Shown here one piece after another: positions 1-8,196 of a stretch of 64,000 nt of DNA (positions are counted from its first letter, which is position 1; each line of letters begins with the position of its first letter). Made by a program: the position numbers and the translations under genes. Location of the stretch: contig NZ_OZ061318.1 in assembly GCF_964063345.1 (NCBI RefSeq), forward strand, positions 4,588,001 to 4,652,000, written 5' to 3'. The notes below the pieces were generated by a model that did no database searches, had not been told where the DNA came from, and saw only the letters and a program-made list of their open reading frames with translations. This DNA comes from Pseudomonas lini. GTDB taxonomy: Bacteria > Pseudomonadota > Gammaproteobacteria > Pseudomonadales > Pseudomonadaceae.

Positions 1-1743
1 CGGCAGCGCTTCAATGGCCTGTTTGAGCGGCTGAGCCATGCCCGGCGCTTCAAACACCTTCTTCAGCTTGGCAGCGAAGGTGGTGGTCTGGTCGTATTGC
101 ATGGCGATCAGGCTACGCGTGTCGTGTTTGCCCACGCCCGCCAGTTCGGCCATGCGTTCACCGCGCTCCGGCGCCGACCAGGAATTGGACAGCTGCATGC
201 CATAGCCATGGGGAATGACCCGCTGGTTGGCGGTGCCGAGCCAGCCTTGAGCCGGGTCCTGGTCATACGGATGGAGCATCGGGTCGGCGTAACCGTCCCA
301 GTCGTAGCGACCTTCCCAGCCCGGCGACGGCAGCAAGCCTTCGCCTTCGCGACGGTTCGGGTAGCGCCCGGTGACTTGCCAGCCGATATTGCTGGCATCG
401 GCAAACACCAGATTCAGGGCGATGGCGCGTATTTCACGGCTGGCGTCCGAGGCCTTCTCGACGCTTTGCGCTCGGGACAGGTCGAAAAAGGCGTCCAGGG
501 TTTTGTCGTCGGTGAAGTTCGGCGTCTGCAAGGCCAGGCCGAAACCATTCGCCAGTGCGCTGCCTTGGGCGCTATTGAGCAGCGGCCCGTGGCGGGTTTC
601 GTACACCGCTTCGCGAATCGGCCGCTGGCCTTTGACGAAGTAGGTTTCGTTGCGCACGATCGCCGGCTGCCATTTGCCGCCCACTTCGTAGGAAAGGCCG
701 TTTCCCTGACGTTTGATTTTTTCCAGGAACAGGTCCTGGTTGTCGCCCATGACCGTGGTCATGCTCCACGCCACTTTGCCGTTGAAACCACCGAGTACCA
801 TGGGTAACCCGGCAATGGTCACGCCGGAGGCCTGGTATTTCGGCGCGCGAATCTGCACGTAACTGAACAGCGACGGCACGCCCAGCGGCCCATGGCTATC
901 GCTGGCCAACAAGCTTTTACCGCTGCGGCTGCGTTGCGGGGCGATCGCCCAGTTGTTCGAAGACGTGGCGCCCAACAGGTTCAGATCCGATAGGCGAGCG
1001 GTAGCCTTGCTGATTTCGCTCAGCCCCGGGATTTGCCCGTTGAGTTTGATGCCCTGAAGTTTTTCGGCTTCAGCGACCGGCAGTTTTTCGTCAGGGGCGG
1101 ACGGCGCAAGCCACGCCAGCTTGTCGGTACTGACCGTCTGGGCCAGCATCAATGAGGAAATTTCTTCCGGCAGGTTCGCCGATTGACTGAAATTCAGCAG
1201 GCAGAAAATCAGCGCCGAATCTTCCGGTTTCCAGTACTCAGGCTTGTAGCCGGTGGCCGCAAGGTCCGCAGGCAGTTTGTCGCGATAGCGGAACAGGTAG
1301 GCGTTGACCCCACGGGCATAGACTTCGAAGAAACGCTTGAGGCGTGGCGAGGAGGCCTTGTACAGCTCACCCGCGTTTTTCTTCAGATTGACTGCACGCA
1401 TGTAGCGGTCGGCATCGAGCAGATCCGAACCGGACATCTCCGCCAGACGGCCCTGGGCGAGCAAACGCAGAGTGACCATTTGGCTGATGCGGTCGCTGGC
1501 ATGCACGTAGCCGAGGGTGAACAGCGCATCGTGGAAGCTGTTGCTCTCTATCAGCGGCATGCCCATGGAATTGCGCCGAACCGAAACGTTCTGCGCCAAG
1601 CCTTTGAGCGGTTGCACGCCGGAGGCTGGCGGGAGGGTGTCCTGGGTGTTCCAGGTCTGACAACCAGTCAGGCTCAAAACACTGGCCACTGCTGCGGCAA
1701 CGCCGAACCGGGGAAGAAAATATGTAAGGGCTGGCGAGGCCAT
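1..1743 (-). CDS. quiP: Acyl-homoserine-lactone acylase QuiP-type, penicillin amidase family (3' end outside window)
   Basis: N-terminal nucleophile amidase that, in the characterised QuiP, removes the acyl chain of long-chain homoserine lactones in the cell envelope. Reading the minus strand from ATG 1743 gives 581 codons to the window edge, so roughly the last third is missing (QuiP is about 850 aa). Residues 1-28 are a lipoprotein-type signal ending in LTGC. The autoprocessing motif GATSSNNW is present; by my count the nucleophile is Ser262, the position reported for QuiP. The gene order that follows (dinG, ompA-like, pdxH) resembles the region around P. aeruginosa quiP, which supports this paralogue over PvdQ or HacB. 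Substrate range is inferred. Confidence 0.85.
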   Translation of the reverse strand, partial: MASPALTYFLPRFGVAAAVASVLSLTGCQTWNTQDTLPPASGVQPLKGLAQNVSVRRNSMGMPLIESNSFHDALFTLGYVHASDRISQMVTLRLLAQGRLAEMSGSDLLDADRYMRAVNLKKNAGELYKASSPRLKRFFEVYARGVNAYLFRYRDKLPADLAATGYKPEYWKPEDSALIFCLLNFSQSANLPEEISSLMLAQTVSTDKLAWLAPSAPDEKLPVAEAEKLQGIKLNGQIPGLSEISKATARLSDLNLLGATSSNNWAIAPQRSRSGKSLLASDSHGPLGVPSLFSYVQIRAPKYQASGVTIAGLPMVLGGFNGKVAWSMTTVMGDNQDLFLEKIKRQGNGLSYEVGGKWQPAIVRNETYFVKGQRPIREAVYETRHGPLLNSAQGSALANGFGLALQTPNFTDDKTLDAFFDLSRAQSVEKASDASREIRAIALNLVFADASNIGWQVTGRYPNRREGEGLLPSPGWEGRYDWDGYADPMLHPYDQDPAQGWLGTANQRVIPHGYGMQLSNSWSAPERGERMAELAGVGKHDTRSLIAMQYDQTTTFAAKLKKVFEAPGMAQPLKQAIEALP

Positions 1744-1837
1744 GGCAAAGCTCCTGCGGGGGTAGTGACGCGATAAAGGCGCTACGTTAGTGAGCAGGAG
1801 ATGGTCGCGCAAGCGGCGGCGGGGTTATTTCTTTATT

Positions 1838-1949
1838 GATCGTTCCCACGCTCTGCGTGGGAATGCAGCCCGTGACGCTCTGCGTCACATCCAGAGCCGA
1901 ACGCGGAGCGTCCGTTGAAGCATTCCCACGCGGAGCATGGGAACGATCA
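1838..1949. repeat. Intergenic inverted repeat, CGTTCCCACGCTCTGCGTGG type
   Basis: A 112-bp palindromic element whose ends are GATCGTTCCCACGC and its near complement GGGAACGATC, with internal GACGC/GCGTC arms. It is the same family as the copy at 7552-7653. It occupies much of the 385-bp gap between the start of the acylase gene and the isochorismatase-like gene; nothing else was recognised in that gap. Such elements are dispersed non-coding repeats of P. fluorescens-type genomes. Confidence 0.85.
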
Positions 1950-2128
1950 GAGTGCAGGGCCTCAGGGTTTAGGCGGATTAATGAAGTGCTCCAAATCAAG
2001 AGGCATCGTCAGGTACGGACAGCGACCGCGAGCATCAGGTCGTCCTGTTTGCGTTTGATGGCTTGCCAGTAGGAAGAGGTGATGCTGAAGTGCGGGAAAT
2101 TCAATGCCCCAGCAGGAGAGAAGTCGGC

Positions 2129-2686
2129 ATGGAGCTCAAGACAGACGCGGCGCTGATCATCATCGATCAACAAAAAGGCATCCTGCATCCCAAACTGGGT
2201 CGTCGAAACAACCCTCAAGCCGAAGAGCGCATCCTGGAATTGCTGGAGCATTGGCGCCGAACCGGGCGGCCGGTGATTCATGTGCAGCATCTGTCCCGCT
2301 CAGAGGATTCGGTGTTCTGGCCACAGCAATCGGGGGTGGAGTTTCAGGAGCGTTTTCAACCATCGATGGGTGAGTGGCTGATTCAGAAGCAGGTGCCGGA
2401 TGCCTTTTGTTCGACGGGGCTGGAGGCACGTTTGCGCGAGGCGGGGATCGATCAGTTGATCATCGTGGGTGTGGCGACCCACAACTCGGTGGAGTCGACG
2501 GCGCGAACGGCCGGGAATCTGGGGTTTGAAACGTGGGTTGCGCAGGATGCGTGCTTTACCTTCGACAAGGCGGACTTTTTCGGTAATGCCCATTCAGCCG
2601 AGGAAGTGCATGCGATGTCGCTGGGTAATTTGCATGGCGAATATGCGACGGTCGTCAGTACCGCAAAAATTCTGCAGGCCGACTAA
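2129..2686 (+). CDS. Isochorismatase-family hydrolase, Ser in place of the usual Cys
   Basis: 185-aa single-domain alpha/beta hydrolase of the isochorismatase (cysteine hydrolase) superfamily. The start ATG 2129 follows AGGAGAG by 8 nt; an upstream in-frame start at 2063 lacks such a site. The first catalytic Asp lies in ALIIIDQQKGIL (about residue 13). The loop that normally carries the nucleophile reads GVATHNSVEST, so Ser stands where RutB or nicotinamidase-type enzymes have Cys (compare NVCVEST). This may mean a non-hydrolytic or different chemistry, or a subfamily trait. It stands alone between repeats and the substrate cannot be predicted. Confidence 0.8.
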   Translation: MELKTDAALIIIDQQKGILHPKLGRRNNPQAEERILELLEHWRRTGRPVIHVQHLSRSEDSVFWPQQSGVEFQERFQPSMGEWLIQKQVPDAFCSTGLEARLREAGIDQLIIVGVATHNSVESTARTAGNLGFETWVAQDACFTFDKADFFGNAHSAEEVHAMSLGNLHGEYATVVSTAKILQAD

Positions 2687-2690
2687 AAAA

Positions 2691-2759
2691 CCTGTGGGAG
2701 TTCGGCTGTCTATCAATATGCCTTCAAAATAAAGACCATCAAGACAGTTGCTCCCACAG
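2691..2759. repeat. Degenerate REP pair
   Basis: CCTGTGGGAGTTCGGCTGTC is followed after about 30 bases by the inverse arm GACAGTTGCTCCCACAG, giving a long stem. It starts 4 bases after the isochorismatase-like stop codon and may act as its transcription terminator. A single REP (CTGTGGGAGCGGGCTTGCTC) follows at about 2802-2822. Confidence 0.75.
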
Positions 2760-2864
2760 TTGATCGGTGGTGTTCACAATTTTGTGGTTCACAAAAGATC
2801 CCTGTGGGAGCGGGCTTGCTCGCGAAGGCGATTCAACAGGCGAAAATGATATCCGCCCGAAGCA

Positions 2865-3074
2865 TCAAGCGCCGTGGCACTTCTTGAATTTCTTGCCGTT
2901 GCCGCATGGGCAAGGGTCGTTGCGGCCGACGTCTTTCAGGGCGTTACGCACCGGTTCCTGGTGGGCGTGGCCGCAGTTCGGACCGTGGACATGGCCATGG
3001 TCGTGATCATGGTGGTCGTGATGGTCATGATCGTGGTTGCAGTCAGGGCCATGGACATGAGGTTGCTGGGTCAT
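2865..3074 (-). CDS. Small His-rich SEC-C metal-binding protein
   Basis: 69-aa protein. The N-terminal half is dominated by His and Asp ([18 protein letters not shown]) and the C terminus is a SEC-C zinc motif, [16 protein letters not shown]. The ATG at 3074 has GGAG 8 nt upstream; a GTG nine bases earlier is less likely. It follows the LEA-2 lipoprotein gene by 5 nt, so they are probably co-transcribed. The SEC-C module (as at the SecA C terminus) binds Zn and often mediates ribosome or SecB contacts. The His tract suggests Ni/Zn/Cu buffering, which is inference. Confidence 0.8.
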   Translation of the reverse strand: MTQQPHVHGPDCNHDHDHHDHHDHDHGHVHGPNCGHAHQEPVRNALKDVGRNDPCPCGNGKKFKKCHGA

Positions 3075-3079
3075 CGGGG

Positions 3080-3571
3080 TCACTCCGGAATTAAATCGGC
3101 GGCGATTATCACGCCATTGCGCGCCAGGTGCACGTAGTGCGCGATGAATAAACCGGTTTCCAGTTCACCTTCCAGACGATAGGGAATGGGTTGGTCGGGT
3201 TTTTTCAGCAATTTCACCAGATCCCGGACTTTCGGCCACAGGTTGGTGCGAATCGGTACCTTGAAATAGGCACTGCGCTTGGGGCCGATCGTGAACCAAT
3301 GTTCGTGCTCGCCTTCGGTCAGCAGGATGTCCCCGAGGTGAATGCGATATTCCAGGGCGCGCACCGTCAGGTCTTGGTCATTGGGATTGTCGACGCGAAA
3401 GTGCAGCAGGAACTTCTGCTCCAGCAATTTGGCCCGTACCACCTCGACCTTGACCAAGTGCACTTGCGGCTCCGGGAGGTCGTTGTCGAAGTCGAACCAC
3501 GATGCACAACCGCCGAGCCCCAGAAACAGGAGCAGGGTGAGCAGCTGTAATGCGCGCCGTTGACGGGTCAT
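3080..3571 (-). CDS. LEA type 2 family lipoprotein
   Basis: 163 aa with a type II signal peptide (hydrophobic [13 protein letters not shown], Cys at about residue 22), so probably a periplasm-facing lipoprotein. The remainder fits the LEA-2/WHy beta-sandwich: [19 protein letters not shown], then [23 protein letters not shown]-2 proteins bind hydrophobic partners or stabilise proteins under stress; the bacterial envelope role is unknown. It sits directly upstream of the His-rich SEC-C gene (5-nt gap) and downstream of ychJ across a 114-bp gap holding a strong inverted repeat. Confidence 0.8.
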   Translation of the reverse strand: MTRQRRALQLLTLLLFLGLGGCASWFDFDNDLPEPQVHLVKVEVVRAKLLEQKFLLHFRVDNPNDQDLTVRALEYRIHLGDILLTEGEHEHWFTIGPKRSAYFKVPIRTNLWPKVRDLVKLLKKPDQPIPYRLEGELETGLFIAHYVHLARNGVIIAADLIPE

Positions 3572-3606
3572 GGTGAGGTATCTCCCTTGAGACCCAGTCT
3601 AGCCTT

Positions 3607-3672
3607 AAAAAGATCGCAGCCTTCGGCAGCTCCTACGCGCCTGTGGACGCTGCCCAAGGCTGCGATCTTTTT
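3607..3672. repeat. Inverted repeat AAAAAGATCGCAGCC, terminator-like
   Basis: Perfect 15-bp arms AAAAAGATCGCAGCC (3607-3621) and GGCTGCGATCTTTTT (3658-3672) flank 36 bases. The T tract on each strand makes it terminator-like for ychJ. The arm is a common dispersed Pseudomonas motif; a single related half-copy (AAAAGATCGCAGGCTGCG) lies at about 46060. Confidence 0.7.
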
Positions 3673-3685
3673 ACTGTTGGTCAAC

Positions 3686-4162
3686 TCAAGCGCCGAAATA
3701 ACTCGCGCAACACTTCTTGAACTTCTGCCCGCTGGCGCACGGGCACGCGTCATTGCGTCCCGCCTTGAGTGACACGGTAGGGTCGATGAAATACCAGCGG
3801 CCGGCGTTCTGCACGAATGACGAACGTTCGCGGTGACTGTGTTCGCCGCTGCTGTCGTGCCAGCGAGCGGTGAAAGTGACGAAAGCGTGCTCCGGTTGTC
3901 CGCCAAAGACCTCGGCGCTTTCCACCTCCAGACCCAGCCAGGTGCTTTGGGCGCTCCAGTCGCTGATCGACTGGCGATCCAGGCCGGCCTGTTGTGCGGG
4001 CAGGGTGGTCGTCACCAGATAGTCGATCAGCCCCAATACATAGGCGCTGTAGCGCGAACGCATCAAGACTTCGGCGCTGGGGGCGGGGTGGCCGGCGTGG
4101 TAATGGCCGCAGCAGGCATCGAGCAACGTGCCGCTGCCGCAAGGGCAAATAGATGTACTCAT
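3686..4162 (-). CDS. YchJ family protein with two SEC-C motifs
   Basis: 158 aa, close to the usual YchJ length of about 152-160. It has an N-terminal zinc motif [14 protein letters not shown], a central NTF2-like YchJ domain ([19 protein letters not shown], later [10 protein letters not shown]) and a C-terminal SEC-C motif [16 protein letters not shown] 4162 was chosen because the protein then starts [11 protein letters not shown] as in the family; an in-frame extension to 4255 overlaps the upstream gene. The gene begins 4 nt after the stop of the methyltransferase-like gene, so they form an operon. Molecular function is unknown. Confidence 0.88.
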   Translation of the reverse strand: MSTSICPCGSGTLLDACCGHYHAGHPAPSAEVLMRSRYSAYVLGLIDYLVTTTLPAQQAGLDRQSISDWSAQSTWLGLEVESAEVFGGQPEHAFVTFTARWHDSSGEHSHRERSSFVQNAGRWYFIDPTVSLKAGRNDACPCASGQKFKKCCASYFGA

Positions 4163-4166
4163 TGCG

Positions 4167-4664
4167 TTACCACCAATATTTCCCGAAGTTTTCCGGGTTG
4201 GCCCAGAAGCGCGAGTTGAGCCAGTCGGGCACCTGTTTATAGTCAAGCAGATCATAGGTAAACAGGGTCAGCACTTGATCGTCGCGCTGGAAGCGTTCAC
4301 TGGCTTGCAGCGCCAGGGAAAAAAAGTCCGTCTCCTGCCAACCGCTGGCCGGCAAGTCGGCCAGCACCGCAATGCGACTGGCATTGAGGTTGCGTATGCC
4401 TCCGAGCAGATTGAGGCCGTCGCGCTTGGGCAAATGTTCGAGACAATCGACCACCAGCGCCAGATCAAACCGTTGCGCCGCCAGCTCGGCCGGCAATGGC
4501 CCGGGCGTCGCAAAGGCGACGATGCTATCCGGGTGCGCGGTTTTGAACGCTTCGAGCGCGGGGAATTCGCTGGCGCCAATCAGCAACAGTCGCGCGGGGG
4601 CGTAACGATCAAGCAAAGCGGCCAACGCCTGTTGGGGCGTGCGCGAAGAGATACCTGCAATCAT
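4167..4664 (-). CDS. Methyltransferase-like Rossmann-fold protein, conserved in Pseudomonas
   Basis: 165 aa. A Rossmann pattern is visible: [17 protein letters not shown] (beta1 and nucleotide loop), [10 protein letters not shown], then [19 protein letters not shown], which resembles motif IV/post-IV of class I SAM methyltransferases (D-x-LEHL). The glycine-rich loop is degenerate (GASEFPA rather than GxGxG), so SAM binding is uncertain. It is the first gene of a minus-strand operon with ychJ. I recall this family only as an uncharacterised Pseudomonas protein. Confidence 0.65.
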   Translation of the reverse strand: MIAGISSRTPQQALAALLDRYAPARLLLIGASEFPALEAFKTAHPDSIVAFATPGPLPAELAAQRFDLALVVDCLEHLPKRDGLNLLGGIRNLNASRIAVLADLPASGWQETDFFSLALQASERFQRDDQVLTLFTYDLLDYKQVPDWLNSRFWANPENFGKYWW

Positions 4665-4808
4665 CGAAGATCCTCAATCAGATCGCCAAGACTAGCCTGC
4701 CCAGACGTCCGAGCCTAGTTCCTGTCTAGCGGATTAGCCAAAAAGCACCGATCTTCCATGAACAGGGGGCCAAACAGCAATGGCCTATTGCTGGCGGAGA
4801 TTAAAAGT

Positions 4809-4863
4809 CGGGTCTTTACTCCCTAGAATCGGTTTTAAGCCGATCCCTCAGGAGAAGAACTAG
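4809..4863 (+). promoter_or_regulatory. Shared leader element of OmpA gene 1
   Basis: The 14-mer CGGGTCTTTACTCC (4809-4822) lies 41 nt before ATG 4864, followed by a small hairpin ATCGG/CCGAT and an AGGAG ribosome site. The identical 14-mer with the same layout precedes the paralogue at 5650. Confidence 0.6.
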
Positions 4864-5559
4864 ATGAGCATAATTCGGACAGCATTACCCTTGGTTCTGC
4901 TAACCAGTGTGTTGACTGGTTGCGCAGGTTTACAGAAAACCGACTGGCCGACCTGTGCGGCGGTCGGCGGTGTCATCGGTGCAGGGCTCGGCGCGACCGA
5001 AAGCTCGGCATGGGCGGGGTATGGCGCGCTGCTGGTCGGCGGCACGGCAGCGGCCTATTGCTGGGTGCACGGCGATGGCGATGAAGACGGCGATGGTGTG
5101 CTGGACAGCCGCGACAAGTGCCCGGGTACACCTAAAGGCGTGCGGGTCGATGCCGACGGCTGCCCTCCACCAGCGCCTGCGCCGGTGGTCGAAGAGACGG
5201 CGGTGGTCAAGGAAGAAGTCATCGTTATCCGTGATGTGCACTTCCAGTTCGACTCGGCCAAGCTCACCCCTGCCGATAAAGACGTACTCAACACCATTGC
5301 CACGCGCCTGAAACAGGAATCCTCCAGCGCCCAACTGACCGTGACCGGTCATACCGATAGCGTCGGCAGTGATGCCTACAACCAGAAACTGTCGGATAGA
5401 CGCGCCCATTCGGTGGTGGAATACTTGATTTCCCAAGGCGTGCCACGCAGCAGTTTCGTGACTGTGACCGGTGCCGGTGAAAGCCAGCCGGTGGCCGATA
5501 ACAAAACTGCGGACGGCCGTGCGTTGAATCGTCGCACGGAAATCAAAATCAACCGCTAG
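4864..5559 (+). CDS. OmpA-family lipoprotein with calcium-type repeat (paralogue 1)
   Basis: 231 aa. Lipobox VLTGC puts the lipidated Cys at residue 20. A glycine-zipper segment (AVGGVIGAGLGA) follows. Next is an acidic thrombospondin-type-3-like motif (DGDEDGDGVLDSRDKCPGTP) that usually binds Ca2+. The C-terminal OmpA/Pal domain, about residues 115-231, carries GHTDSVGSDAYNQKLSDRRA for peptidoglycan binding. It therefore probably ties the outer membrane to the wall. It is one of two tandem homologues (next at 5650) with a shared leader element, so a local duplication is likely. AGGAG precedes the ATG. Confidence 0.85.
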   Translation: MSIIRTALPLVLLTSVLTGCAGLQKTDWPTCAAVGGVIGAGLGATESSAWAGYGALLVGGTAAAYCWVHGDGDEDGDGVLDSRDKCPGTPKGVRVDADGCPPPAPAPVVEETAVVKEEVIVIRDVHFQFDSAKLTPADKDVLNTIATRLKQESSSAQLTVTGHTDSVGSDAYNQKLSDRRAHSVVEYLISQGVPRSSFVTVTGAGESQPVADNKTADGRALNRRTEIKINR

Positions 5560-5595
5560 ATCCCTTGTGCTCCGCGGCTTGTACAGTCGCGGATG

Positions 5596-5649
5596 CGGGT
5601 CTTTACTCCTGTGTGACCGGTATGGGCCGGTGACACAGGAGCATTCACA
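5596..5649 (+). promoter_or_regulatory. Shared leader element of OmpA gene 2
   Basis: CGGGTCTTTACTCC (5596-5609) lies 40 nt before ATG 5650 and is followed by a strong hairpin (TGTGTGACCGG / CCGGTGACACA, one mismatch) that abuts the AGGAG ribosome site. Layout and spacing copy the upstream paralogue although the hairpin sequence differs. Confidence 0.6.
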
Positions 5650-6363
5650 ATGAGCGTTCTTACAAGGACCGTCTTGCCGGTTCTGCTGCTTGGCAGTCTT
5701 CTGACCGGTTGTGCGACTCACAGCGATGGCACTGCCCCCCTCAATCAACGTACCTGGCCGATCTGCAGTGTCATAGGCGGACTGGTCGGCGGCGGTTTGG
5801 GCGCAATTGAAAGCAGTGGCTGGGCAGCGGGTGGAGCGGCGCTCGGGATCTTGACCGGCGGCCTGATCTGTTACGCCCAGGATGGCGATGAAGATGATGA
5901 TGGCGTCTTCGATCGACGTGATCGCTGCCCCGATACACCCGCCGATACGCCTGTCGAACATCACGGTTGTCCGCTGCCGCAATACCCGGCCAGCGTGAAA
6001 CCAGTTGAACCACCGGTATCGGAAGTCATCACCCTGAACGGCAACGTGCTGTTCGCCTACAACCAATCCGACCTGATGCCCGAAGCGCGCAGTCAGCTGG
6101 ATTCGTTGATGGCCAAGTTGCAGAGCGCCGATGTGGTGAGCGTTAAAGTTATCGGTCATACCGACAGCCAGGGTTCGGACACCTATAACCAGAAACTGTC
6201 GGAACGGCGTGCCAGCAGCGTGGCGGCCTACCTGTTGAGCCAGGGGCTGGCGCCGAACAAACTCACCAGCGAAGGCCGGGGCGAAAGCCAACCGATAGCC
6301 GATAACGACACGGAAGAAGGGCGGGCGCAAAACCGTCGCGTGGAGTTGCATATCAATCGCTGA
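5650..6363 (+). CDS. OmpA-family lipoprotein with calcium-type repeat (paralogue 2)
   Basis: 237 aa with the same architecture as its upstream neighbour: signal ending LLTGC (Cys about 21), Gly-rich segment (GGLVGGGLGAIES), acidic type-3-like motif (DGDEDDDGVFDRRDRCPDTP) and C-terminal OmpA domain with GHTDSQGSDTYNQKLSERRA. The two copies have diverged most between the acidic motif and the OmpA domain. Both are predicted outer-membrane-anchored, peptidoglycan-binding lipoproteins. The 90-bp gap holds the conserved leader, so each copy probably has its own promoter. Confidence 0.85.
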   Translation: MSVLTRTVLPVLLLGSLLTGCATHSDGTAPLNQRTWPICSVIGGLVGGGLGAIESSGWAAGGAALGILTGGLICYAQDGDEDDDGVFDRRDRCPDTPADTPVEHHGCPLPQYPASVKPVEPPVSEVITLNGNVLFAYNQSDLMPEARSQLDSLMAKLQSADVVSVKVIGHTDSQGSDTYNQKLSERRASSVAAYLLSQGLAPNKLTSEGRGESQPIADNDTEEGRAQNRRVELHINR

Positions 6364-6511
6364 GCCATGTGATAGAGCCGTCGGATGACGATTCAGGCTT
6401 GTCCGACGGCCAATTCGCGACCTTCGAGAAGAATTTTTTGCTGCCCTCTGGCTTATCGCGCGCGTAAGCCGTTACTGTGCGTGCAAAGAATAATTCTCAA
6501 CGGAGGAGCGT

Positions 6512-6790
6512 ATGAAGGTGTTTTGGGGGCTGGGGAAGTTACTGACCCTGCTGTTCTGGTTGGTGGCGCTAGTCAACCTGCTCATACCGTTTGTTCATCC
6601 GCTGCACCTGTTGGTCAATCTGGCGGGCTGCGTGTTGGCAGGGCTCCATCTTCTGGAGCTGGTGTTCTGCAACCGCAGCCTCAAAGGTCGAGCCCACCCT
6701 TGGCGTGATCGCCTGAAGATTGTTTTTTTCGGCGTTTTCCACCTGCAAACCATTCCGGCCCCGGCCGCTTCGAAGGCCTCCCATGCGTAA
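6512..6790 (+). CDS. DUF1145 small membrane protein
   Basis: 92 aa with two hydrophobic segments (LLTLLFWLVALVNLLIPF and LHLLVNLAGCVLAGLHLLEL), then a basic tail, as in DUF1145 inner-membrane proteins of unknown function. A strong ribosome site GGAGGAG precedes ATG 6512. The last 8 bases overlap the start of the collagen-like gene, so translation of the two is likely coupled. Confidence 0.75.
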   Translation: MKVFWGLGKLLTLLFWLVALVNLLIPFVHPLHLLVNLAGCVLAGLHLLELVFCNRSLKGRAHPWRDRLKIVFFGVFHLQTIPAPAASKASHA

Positions 6791-7541
6791 ACTCTGTCTG
6801 CTCGCTGCACTTATCAGCCCATTGGCCTGCGCGCAGGTGGTGAGCGTCGAAACCAACTCGCTGATGCGCTTGCCCAACACCGCCAGTACCTTGCAACTGG
6901 AACGGCTGGAAGTTGCCGATTACGGCACCTTGCTGATTCCCTCGAACGTGACCGAAGTGACGGTCGGCGAGCTGCACCTGGGACGTGATGCGCGGATCGC
7001 CATCGTGCCGAGCGAGCAAGCCCTGGTGTTGAAGGTCAGTCGTGCCGAGTTGGCCGAAGGCAGCCAGATCACTGCGCGAGGCGCGCCGGGGACTTACCTC
7101 AAGGCCGCTCGTTCCGGGCGCAATCTGGATCTGCAGATCAAAGCGTTGAACGCGCCGCAATTGTCGGTAGACGCTCGCGGTGGCGCGGGCGCTCCAGGTT
7201 TTGTCGGCCTTGATGGGGCCAACGGTCAAGCACCGGGTTGTACCTGGGGCCAGGCCGGTCGCGGCGCCGATGGCAGTAATGGCAGCGATGGCCAGCCGGG
7301 TGCGCCAGGGGCGTTGGTTCGACTGGAAGTGCCGCGTGATTACCCTGCGCAACAGATCAAGGTCGAGATTGCCGGTGGGGTGGGTGGCGCGGCAGGACCA
7401 GGTGGCAAACCGGGAGCGGGCGGCAAATCCAAGGGCTGCTTTGTTTATAAAGCCGACGGCGGCAAGAGTGGTCACGCCGGTGCCGATGGTCAGCCTGGGC
7501 CTGCGGGAGTGGCGGGTTCGGTGACGATTCAGCGGTTATAA
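6783..7541 (+). CDS. Secreted collagen-like Gly-rich protein
   Basis: 252 aa. ATG 6783 gives a clean Sec signal (MRKLCLLAALISPLACA). The middle (residues about 20-140) is beta-rich, with repeated short strands (YGTLLIPSNVTEVTVGEL, DARIAIVP). The C-terminal half has Gly-X-Y-like runs (GGAGAPGFVGLDGANGQ, GRGADGSNGSDGQPGAPG, GADGQPGPAGVAG) and two isolated Cys (PGCTWGQ, KGCFVYK) that could form a disulphide. Likely periplasmic or surface-exposed. Function unknown. It overlaps the DUF1145 gene by 8 nt. Confidence 0.75.
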   Translation: MRKLCLLAALISPLACAQVVSVETNSLMRLPNTASTLQLERLEVADYGTLLIPSNVTEVTVGELHLGRDARIAIVPSEQALVLKVSRAELAEGSQITARGAPGTYLKAARSGRNLDLQIKALNAPQLSVDARGGAGAPGFVGLDGANGQAPGCTWGQAGRGADGSNGSDGQPGAPGALVRLEVPRDYPAQQIKVEIAGGVGGAAGPGGKPGAGGKSKGCFVYKADGGKSGHAGADGQPGPAGVAGSVTIQRL

Positions 7542-7551
7542 GCCCTCAAGC

Positions 7552-7653
7552 GATGGTTCCCACGCTCTGCGTGGGAACGCAGGCCGTGACGCTCCGCGTC
7601 ACTGGACGCGGAGCGTCCCTTGAGGCATTCCCACGCAGAGCGTGGGAACGATC
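7552..7653. repeat. Intergenic inverted repeat, second copy of the 1838 family
   Basis: 102-bp palindrome, GGTTCCCACGCTCTGCGTGG at the left and CACGCAGAGCGTGGGAACGA at the right, with inner GTGACGCTCCGCGTCAC. It fills the space between the convergent collagen-like and CopD-type genes and may serve as a bidirectional terminator. Confidence 0.85.
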
Positions 7654-8110
7654 ACGGCCGAGCCGCAGCAATCGCCACCAGCACCAACCCCACCATCAGG
7701 TTAATCCCCACCAGGCGCCGAATTTTACCCAGCACCGCCGCGCCCGTCGGCCAATCCTGAGCCGCCACCGCCGTGCGCAGTTCCGGCAGCAACAACGCCT
7801 GAATCCGGATAAACAGCGCCGTCATCACCACATACAATCCCATCATCACCTGCACATACCGCGGCGCCGCTTCAAATCCGGCGAACTGCAGATGAATCAT
7901 GCCCACGCCGCTGATCGGCAAAAGCACCACCGCAATCCAGACCCAGCGGAAAAAACCTTGAAACACTTCCACCCACAGCTTCAACCGGGCAGGGCCTTCC
8001 AGCGCCTTCATCGCCGCGGGGCGCAAGACCATCCAGGCGAAAAACATGCCGCCGACCCACACCAGGGCGGCCAGGACATGCAGGGTATAAACGATGCCAA
8101 AAGGTGTCAT
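7652..8110 (-). CDS. CopD family membrane protein
   Basis: 152 aa with four predicted helices (YTLHVLAALVWVGGMFFAW; WVWIAVVLLPISGVGMIHL; VQVMMGLYVVMTALFI; LVGINLMVGLVLVAIAAA). The early His in TLHVLAALVWVGGM, the HxxxxxxWxG pattern, is the signature of the CopD/PCuAC-associated membrane family linked to copper uptake or haem-type electron transfer. No copC partner is adjacent, so copper transport is only inferred. Divergent from dinG. Confidence 0.75.
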   Translation of the reverse strand: MTPFGIVYTLHVLAALVWVGGMFFAWMVLRPAAMKALEGPARLKLWVEVFQGFFRWVWIAVVLLPISGVGMIHLQFAGFEAAPRYVQVMMGLYVVMTALFIRIQALLLPELRTAVAAQDWPTGAAVLGKIRRLVGINLMVGLVLVAIAAARP

Positions 8111-8196
8111 TGAGGTACTCCGTTCTGCGCGGGATTGATTAGCGGGGTATGATAGCGGCCGATCCGAACCACTGAAAATTTATCCAGCCTTTTTTG

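Noticed and set aside
4930..6351. 473-codon minus-strand frame opposite both OmpA genes
   Set aside because: Antisense shadow of two genes with clear signal peptides and OmpA domains; the predicted protein has no family features.
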